Source: Cladorrhinum sp. PSN259 (Eukaryota > Ascomycota > Sordariomycetes > Sordariales > Podosporaceae). Taken from it: a stretch of DNA of 64,000 nucleotides. A program made the translations under genes and the position numbers. Shown here piece by piece: positions 56,708 to 64,000 of this stretch. Numbering within the stretch: the first letter of the stretch is position 1; each line of letters opens with the position of its first letter. Below the pieces are notes generated by a model. That model searched no databases and was not told the origin of the DNA. It saw only the letters and a list, made by a program, of their open reading frames with translations. The stretch lies in contig MU867087.1 of NCBI GenBank assembly GCA_033725935.1, forward strand, positions 186,001 through 250,000, in the 5' to 3' direction.

Positions 56708-57610
56708 TTCCTTGACGGGTGATCAACCGCTGTCGGGAGACGTCCCTTGTTTCCAAGAAACCGAACCGCCTTCGGCGGCATTCGATTCCAAGCTCTCCTC
56801 GGCGAAGCAAATCCCTTTTGGCTTTTTTTGGAGAGACATTTCCGCTCCCCTGGAACACCTGTGGCAGCAGGGGTTGTGGCGATCTCTGGTGGCGCAAGAC
56901 TCATGCTGGCAAAGTCTGCATATATGTGGTGACAGTGGCTTGATTGCGGGTTTCATTAGGCTTGCTTCGATTGGGCGGTTTTGGGGTTTGATGGCTGCCG
57001 GGCCCCAGACTCATCCCAGATGTGCTGGCCAGACCTCGGTCCGTCAAAGCGGGATTGGTCCCGACTGGATGGGTTGCAGATGTCGGCATCCAGGGTCTGG
57101 ATCCGGGGGAAAAAGAAACAACAAGTCGTGCAGATGAGCATCTGAGACTCTTTAGCGCCTCACTAGATGTGATGACAATGCCCGTTGAAGTTCTGGCTCC
57201 CCCGAGACGTAAGGTGACGGACCTTGCAAGGGCATCGCTCTCTATACATGTGCTTCAGCGCTGCCAACAGTTCAGTTAAAGTCAATTCACTCAGATCACT
57301 TTGGTTCAGTTACCCCGGTTCAGTTACCCCAGTTCAGTTCAGTTGAACCCAGTTAATATTCCCCAGGTTCAGCCGCACTTCATGAAATGGGCATGGCCGC
57401 GCACGGTCCCCGTGAATCGGGGCCGGTGAGCAACTTGATGCGCCTCTTACACAAAAAAGGAAGGCATGCCAAGCATGGAACTTCCCGCTTGCAGGTCAGA
57501 GCGGCCAAGCTCACATGGGCCAATTTCCCAAGGGATTGAAATTCAAAAGGAGCAGCAGACGTCGTCATCAGATCAATCAACAACTCGATACCAACTTCTG
57601 ACTCGATAAA
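56708..57610. promoter_or_regulatory. divergent promoter of the rhodopsin-domain pair
   Basis: 903 bp between two divergent starts. A TTCAGTTACCCC-like minisatellite (about 57270-57370, GGTTCAGTTACCCC units plus shorter TCAGTT copies) lies about 250 bp upstream of the right gene. No other element is recognised. Confidence 0.5.
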
Positions 57611-58833
57611 ATGTCCTGGGCAGCACCGGGCATAGGAGCTTTTACGCTCGCCGTGGTGCTGGTCACCCTCTCGACCGTCTTTGTGGCCCTGCGTTTCGTG
57701 TCCCGACGGCGCATTCTCAACATCTGGGGCACAACCGACTGGTTCATGCTTGTCACCTTGGTAGGTGCAATGATGCAAGATGTGGCACCAAGCATAGTGC
57801 TAAAGCCGGAAACAGTTCTTCGCTTTTGCGAGCGCCGCTACTGTTGGAGCCTGTAAGTTGGTCGAGTCTACTTTCCCCTTCACTTATTACCTGATCTGGT
57901 ATTGCCCGTGGACCAAAACATTACCGCTGACCGTTGTTGCCGCCCAGTTGCCGCCCATGGGATGGGCCACCACGTCGTTGACCTCCGCCCTGATCAACTC
58001 CCACCTTTTGTCAAGGTTCTTGCCCTTTCTCCCGAACCAAAAAAAACACAATTGATTGAACTGCAGCGCAGCCTGTGCTAACCGCTCCTGATACCCAAGG
58101 TTATCTACGTGGCTGGCATCGTCACCAACACCAGCATAGCCCTCACCAAGCTGTCGGTCCTGCTGCTCCTGCTCGACATCTTTTCCGTGTTTTGGTATCG
58201 AAAGGCCACCTATGTCGTCATGGTCCTGGCCGCCTGCTACTTGGTGTGGGTGTTTGTGACCAACATTATCGCCTGCCTTCCGATCCAGGCATTTTGGGAT
58301 CTCTCAATTCCCGAGTCGGACCGCTGGTGCATGCCCCAGCGACCAAAGATGCTGGCCGACACCACCTTAAATGCCGCCCTCGATATTGCCATCTTCTTCA
58401 TACCACTCCCCCTCCTGCGAACCTTGAGGCTACCCTTGAAGCAGAAGCTCTGGCTCTGTGTCGTCTTTACGTTGGGTCTTATGTGAGATGTCACCAGACA
58501 AACCCCCATGCGTATAATGCCCGTGATAGTGACTAACCCACGCAACTCTGCCACAGCGTTTGCATCGCGTCGCTTCTCCGCTTCCACTTCATCGACTTCG
58601 CAGTGCTGATGGCGGATCCGACGTGGGCGTCCGTCAACATCTCCACCTGGGCCAACGTCGAGATCAACTTGGCCATCATCATCGCCTGCATCCCCACCCT
58701 CAGACCGCTCATGGCCAAGTTCTGCCCCCGTTTGGTGGAACCGTCGATTGAAGGGAGCGACGTTGACGGTTCCAGCCCCCCACCTACTATTTCGTCGCCG
58801 GCGTGGAGAGCTGAGATGCGGCAGCAGTGTTGA
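57611..58833 (+). CDS. fungal rhodopsin-domain membrane protein (right member of divergent pair)
   Basis: CDS join(57611..57760,57816..57852,57948..58015,58100..58482,58557..58833), 304 aa. Exons of 150, 37 and 68 nt are identical in length to those of the left gene. Exon 1 ends at TTDWFMLVTL; exon 2 reads FFAFASAATVGA; exon 3 reads FAAHGMGHHVVDLRPDQLPPFVK; exon 4 carries NTSIALTKLSVL, CLPIQAFWD and LNAALDIAIFF; exon 5 holds helices 6-7 (ISTWANVEINLAIIIACIPTLRP in part) and a short tail. Without this splicing the helix-2 exon is not read in frame. Pth11/rhodopsin-like family; ligand unknown. Confidence 0.87.
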
Positions 58834-59581
58834 TGAGCGCTACTTTGTAACTAACACTTTGGTAGTATTGCTGAATGGATACCCCTTCGATTTTCTGTTG
58901 AATTTAGAGCACCGAGTGCTTGTATTGCAAAATTGCAATCACAGTTGAAGTGTAAAGTTTGGTCCCAGGGAAATTTCTTCCCGATTTGGAACCGCGCTGT
59001 AGGTGTGGCAATAAAGCCGACCCTATCAACACCCCCTTAGCCCCACTTTTACGTGCGGCTATACCGACAATGGTTATTATTTAAGAATAAAACAACCTTG
59101 AAATAAATGCAGCACAAATAAGAATAAAACATCTTGAAATAAACCTTGCATTGGGAATATGGACTTGATTTAACTGAGCGCAACCCAGCCAGCATCCATA
59201 AAACACCCAGCCATAGGAACCTCTCTAGGCACAGCACATTAAAAAAGGCAAGCAATACCGTGGCTAGGGCCACGCAAGCATAATAACATGCGGCTAAACG
59301 TTATAGCACTAATCTGGCAGTCAGCTTTCTTACCTCTAATTAGCGTTCTCCAAAAAAATATATAATGACCTCTATACTATCTCCCTAAGATATAATTGCC
59401 TCGTGCTCTAGTTAAAAGAGTATTATTAATATAGAAAACTTTGCCCCGCATAACCTAATGAAGCTTATTATGGCGCTTAGAACTATGTCAAGCCAACTAA
59501 CCCGATCTCGATTTTTCGAGTGGGCAGTAACTGTCATGGCGTGCACAGGCCATGCCCTGGACCAGCTAACTCACACTTGGC

Positions 59582-59586
59582 ACCTA
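59582..59586. other. target-site duplication (left copy), ACCTA
   Basis: ACCTA directly precedes the LTR at 59587 and repeats directly after it at 60087-60091. Confidence 0.92.
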
Positions 59587-60086
59587 TGTTACGCCTCGCG
59601 CACAAATCCTCCTCGCACGGACCACAATGCAGGGCATTGTGGGACCATGACCAATCGTTGGGCCAGGGATGCGAAGACCCACGAAGTCCCAAGCAAACCA
59701 ATCAGGAAGTGCTCAGTGTGATCAGTTGCCAAGACCACTGAGCACACTGAGCACCCAAGACTCAGAAGGAGTGCTCAGTATGCTCAGCCGCCAAGACCAC
59801 TGAGCACACTGAGCAAGGTACGAAATACCTAGAAAACACATGTAGATAGCTTCACTATAAGAAGGAGAAGTGCTGGGCACTTCCCATCGTGAGGACTTGG
59901 TTCCTCACGCAAGCAATTACAATCGTTCATTGTCTACAATACTCACAGCGATACTTTGTAGAGCTACCTGTTAGTTGACAGTGATTGACCCCGTCTGAGA
60001 GCGTCCCACATCCTTCGATTCCCCTGTCATATTACCCCAGGCGTACTGCCTTGCAGTCTGAACCCTACCCGGTGCAGGTTGTAACA
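59587..60086 (+). mobile_element. solo LTR with perfect 5-bp target-site duplication
   Basis: 500 bp with terminal TGTTAC and GTAACA (6-bp inverted ends, TG...CA). Flanked by ACCTA on both sides, so it inserted as an LTR element and lost its body by LTR-LTR recombination. Polymerase and gag genes are absent. An internal tandem (about 59708-59754 and 59770-59814, GTGCTCAG...CACTGAGCACACTGAGCA) is the main length variable in the family. Confidence 0.94.
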
Positions 60087-60739
60087 ACCTAGCACTGCCG
60101 CTGGTACTGCTAGGTGGCTGCAAGCTCTTTGCCGGTCAAAAAGGCTTGCAGCTGCACTGGAATTTCAACCTTTCTTCTTTTCTTCTTTAGCTTTAAATAC
60201 ACAATATACAGTAGGATCAATCCAGAGCGTTGCCTCCGGAAATACCAATACTGCGCCGTGACAGTAACCTTATGATGTCTACTACAACGTGTTCTAGATC
60301 CACCTGTCTTCAGGACGAAAAGAGTACTGTAATTAATGAAAGAGGCGGGATCTAGAAGGTTCTAGAGTATTACGACGGACTATAAATTAATGAAGCCCCC
60401 CGGACCCCTCCTATGGCACGCTATAATAAAAAAAAAAGAGAGAGAGAATAAGAGAATGACAGATCAGCTTTTAGCTATCTATAGTAAACGTCATAGTTAG
60501 GACGCGCCCCGAAGAATAGCTAATAGTAACCGTTAATGCCGCTACAGCTAAATAGGTTAACTGATATTCCAGAGGCAGCTATAGCCAGTTTTCCGAGCCC
60601 TTATAATCCACCTATTATCCGAGCGTATTCTATAGCCTTAATAATATAAGGGGTTAATATCGTCTAATTCGGATATAATCGGCTTCGAGTTAAGGGAAGA
60701 CGCTACCGATTTAACGGAATTACCCGATGCATGCCAAGA

Positions 60740-61227
60740 TGTTACAACCTGCACCGGGTAGGGTTCAGACTGCAAGGCAGTACGCCTGGGGTAATATGAC
60801 AGGGGAATCGAAGGTTGTGGGACGCTCTCAGACGGGGTCAATCACTGTCAACTAACAGGTAGCTCTACAAAGTATCGCTTATGAGTATTGTAGACAATGA
60901 ACGATTGTAATTGCTTGCGTGAGGAACCAAGTCCTCACGATAGGAAGTGCCCAGCGCTTCCTCTACTTATAGTGAAGCTATCTACATATATTTCCTGTGT
61001 ATATTGTACCTTGCTCGCTCTGCTCGCTCTGTAAATCCGCAATCACAGCGAGCAGGCTTCTCGCTCGCCGTGCTCGCTGTGCTTGGCAGCGATCAGAGCA
61101 GGCACATCTTGATTGGTTGCATCGGGACTTCGTGGGTCTTCACATCCCTGGCCCAACGATTGGTCATGGTCCCACAATGCCCTGCATGGTGGTCCGTATG
61201 CGGGGGATTTACGCGCGAGGCGTAACA
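60740..61227 (-). mobile_element. solo LTR, inverted copy with perfect 5-bp target-site duplication
   Basis: 488 bp in reverse orientation, ends TGTTAC...GTAACA, aligning with the copy at 59587 along its full length. Flanked by CAAGA at 60735-60739 and 61228-61232. Its U3 carries its own variant of the tandem (GCTCGCTCTGCTCGCT and related units at about 61010-61090). Confidence 0.94.
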
Positions 61228-61618
61228 CAAGACAACTGCGAGGACAACGGCCGGAACCCCGCAGACCGCCGAGCGTCAACGTCAATTGAGCTATTCAGTG
61301 ATCACGGAGCCACAGAACTTTCCAGCTTGTCAGCTGTGAGTTTTGCTATCTTTCCTTCTAACCTCTGGGGGTAAAATTGCCAGTTGTTACACAAGGGTTG
61401 CTGCCGAAACCCGATTCTACGACCCCTGAATCGTCTTCTCTTTTCCACTGCGTCATGCCATATCAGCCTCTACTAATTTTAGTGTTCTTGGCTACAATTC
61501 GCTTATACGACATTTCTAATCAATTTCCCTTGTAGGCTACCGCGTCATGCGAAGCAGTGACTTCCTTTTGGACGCCTCCTGCCTTTTCTGAAGACTTGAC
61601 AGCTATCACGCAGCACCA

Positions 61619-64000
61619 ATGGAGCCGTTGAGCGCGCTGTCAGTTGCAGCTGCCGTAATTCAGTTTGTTGACTTTGGAAGTCGAATGCTCTCGGAGGCAA
61701 GAGGGATCTATGTCGGTAAAATTTCAAGTCTCGACCAGGAGCTCCTGTCGATTTGCAACAACTTTGCGGAGCTGAGTGACGAAGTGGAATCGAAGTCAAG
61801 AGTTCTCCAAACTCGCCCAGCAGGGAGCTCCCAAGACACCTTCCTTCGGCTATGTCAGGAATGCAAGCACACCAGCAGCGAGTTGCAAGGCGTGATTTCC
61901 AATCTCCGGGCCAAAAAGCAGCATGCAGCCGGTCGGGCTGGAGACACCTTGGTTGCCCTCATGGCAACAATTTGGTCAGACAGTCAGATCAAGAAGACAA
62001 AACAGAAGCTGGAGGAGATTCGAGGTCACATGATGATGGCTGCGCTTGTTCATATCTGGCAAGTATCTCTCTAGGTTCACCGTCTTATAGTCGACGACTA
62101 ACCCGCTCCCCAGGTCAGAAGCGGGACGGAGAGGGGCCGAAGCAGCCACATTCGCTGCCCAGCAGGCCGAAATCATCAGCAAGTTGGACCGAAGAGATGA
62201 AATAACGAGGGATTTCTGCAAAGAGGTGGCTGAGGTGATGCGTAACGAGTCGTACGAGGGCCGGAAGGGGAAAGCAAAGATGATGGACGGCTTCTGGAGT
62301 TCTAAGCTGCTACCTCCACCCCGGTTGCAGGAGGCAGTGCCTGACTCTCCGGATCAACATAAGCGGAATCGAATGGTCGAGGCGGCTATCGCTAACAGCC
62401 TTCTTTTTGGCGACATTGGGAATCGTGAAGAGGCAGTTCCAGAAGCTCACAAGGAGACCTTCCGGTGGTTCTTCCACCGCCCTCGCGACGGAGATGACGG
62501 CATACCTCTCTGGTCCGACTTCACCACATGGCTCGAAGGCCCGTCCAAGGATATCTACTGGATCACGGGGAAACCGGGGGCTGGAAAGTCAACCCTGATG
62601 AAGTATATCCTCGGCAACGCAGCTCTTCAGCCTTATCTCTCCAGTTGGTCGGGGGGGTTGCCATTCATCCTTGCCGGCTTCTACTTCTGGAACGCTGGTA
62701 CTGCGCTGCAAAAGTCACAAGAGGGCCTTCTCCGGACACTTCTTTACCAGATATTCAGCGCGCGAAGCGGCCTTGTTTCGGATACCTGTCCCCGACGATG
62801 GGCCCTGTTACAGGTGTTTGGGAGCGGAGAGGGCCTCCCGGACTGGACCTTGCCGGAACTTGTCGACTGTTTTTCAGGCCTGAAATCGCGATGCGGCAAA
62901 GAATTCAACATCATGGTCATGATTGACGGCCTTGATGAGTTTGAAGGAGCCCACCAGAATTTGATTGCACTCGTGCAGAATCTCAGCACACAAGACGGCA
63001 TCAAGATCTGCGCGAGCAGTCGTCCGTGGAATGTATTCCAGGACACTTACAGCCAAGGTCCAATGTTGAGGCTCGAGAAGCTGACACGGATGGACATTGA
63101 CGCATTGATCCGCAGCGAATTCGGCAAAAGCAGAGCGTTCCGAGAGCTCAAGGAATGCTTTCCAACCCAAGCAGACGAACTCCTCCAGAATATCGGGAAC
63201 AAAGCGCAGGGCGTCTTCCTCTGGGTATCCATTGTCGTTCGAACTTTGCTCTTGAACATGTCAGAAGGCGACAGACTCAAAGAGCTTCAGGCCAGCCTGG
63301 ACAGTCTTCCAGCCGACCTTTCCGACCTCTTTCAGAGGATCTGGGACCGTATCGAGCCGAAATACCACGCAGAAGCCTCCCAGTATTTCCAGATGATTGA
63401 GAGCATGCTGCGGCGAGGTCAAAATACGTTCCTCCAGACTCTCTGGCTCGCCGACGAGGACATTCCGTGCGGCTTTAAGATTTCAAGGGACGAGGGTAGT
63501 GCTAACGCCAGTGCACTGAAAATCATTAAAAGGCGCCTGAACAGCAGAACAAGGGGCTTGGTGGACACATATGACAGTGGCCGCGTCGATTACTTACACC
63601 GAACAACACGGGACTGGATTATTAAAAATTGGGACTCGGTGATTTCAAAGTCCCCCCTAACGTACGACTGCAATCTCGCACTCTTCAAAGCGATCACCAT
63701 CCAGATATCAGCAATCGCCGCCGGAGCACCACGGTCCGCTATTTCATTTGACGCTGCTGACTTCTGGACTGCCGCCTCGGTGCCTCTGAGCTTGGCTAGC
63801 TCTGTAAGCTCAGAGATACACTTTCCCGCGCTGCATTGGCTTCTCGATGCATTGGACGCAGCATTTGTCAAGCTCTCGGCGCAGGAGGGGAGCGGATCTG
63901 GCTATCAGTTTTGGGAGCACCTGTCAAGGAGACATCACCGAATCGGAAACTGGACGTTAGCCAGATTTGGCGAGTTTAGCAACACAATCGATGTTCACAA
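61619..64000 (+). CDS. STAND/NACHT NTPase (NLR-like), 3' end outside the window
   Basis: CDS join(61619..62058,62114..>64000), at least 775 aa; open to the window edge. N-terminal domain (MEPLSALSVAAAVIQFVDFG) is the helical N-terminus often found in fungal STAND proteins. The first intron uses a GC donor (GCAAGT...CCCCAG); only this splice keeps the frame (W-SEAGRRGAA). NACHT core: Walker A GKPGAGKST (about 298-306), Walker B MVMIDGLDE (about 413-421), CASSRPWNVF sensor-like segment. The region after it (YFQMIESMLRRGQNTFLQTLWLADEDI) fits the domain usually following NACHT in this group (DUF7791-type). Repeats may lie beyond the window. Such proteins are linked to heterokaryon incompatibility and fungal immunity (family knowledge). 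Confidence 0.87.

Larger units (their letters stand above)
58834..61618. other. transposon-rich, AT-rich block upstream of the STAND gene
   Basis: 2.8 kb with no intact gene. Left part (58990-59580): AT/TpA-rich relic with a short direct repeat (AAGAATAAAACA...TTGAAATAAA twice, near 59084 and 59121). Middle: two inverted solo LTRs. Between them, TpA-rich decayed sequence. Right: promoter of the STAND gene. Confidence 0.6.

Overview
The window is nuclear DNA of a filamentous ascomycete (Pezizomycotina, most plausibly a Sordariomycete or relative; species not identifiable from sequence alone). The evidence is short 46-96 nt introns with GTRNGT/YAG borders, fungal-specific families (highly reducing polyketide synthase, Hce2/Ecp2-like effector, Pth11-type rhodopsin proteins, Clr5, GH11, GH12, STAND/NACHT), and AT-rich, TpA-rich relics that look like repeat-induced point mutation. 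About 24 protein genes are supported; most needed their exons joined by hand, and each model below keeps frame across every splice site.

Left part (1-20.3 kb): an alpha/beta hydrolase, a Clr5-domain protein, a tiny two-exon gene, an NAD-dependent epimerase-like protein, an SDR, a zinc-type alcohol dehydrogenase, a second alpha/beta hydrolase, a SET-domain protein with a signal peptide, and a GH11 xylanase. Long gene-free stretches between them (5.1-7.8, 10.3-12.3 and 13.7-15.4 kb) carry TE/RIP relics, including a decayed solo LTR.

Middle part (20.3-36.8 kb): a long coiled-coil protein whose frame continues past an in-frame TAG, a microsatellite-rich zone, a poly-asparagine protein, and then the main metabolic feature. 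This is a highly reducing polyketide synthase (KS-AT-DH-ER-KR-ACP, no methyltransferase, no release domain) transcribed divergently from an FSH1/LovG-type serine hydrolase that could release its product. The two share a 967-bp promoter holding an internal ~170-bp tandem duplication. No P450, transcription factor or oxidase lies immediately beside them, so this looks like a minimal two-gene pathway.

Secretome part (37.4-54.5 kb): small secreted Hce2-like protein, AA1-like secreted protein, AA8 cytochrome, GPI-anchored Cys/Ser/Thr protein, MFS exporter, GH12 endoglucanase/xyloglucanase, a seven-helix rhodopsin-type protein, a vanadium chloroperoxidase, and a secreted type-B carboxylesterase. 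This mix suits a plant-associated or saprotrophic lifestyle (inference).

Right end (55.4-64 kb): two divergent paralogous rhodopsin-type membrane proteins with identical lengths for their first three exons, a TE-rich block with two inverted solo LTRs that each keep a perfect 5-bp target-site duplication, and the 5' part of a STAND/NACHT (NLR-like) gene that uses a GC-AG intron and runs off the window.
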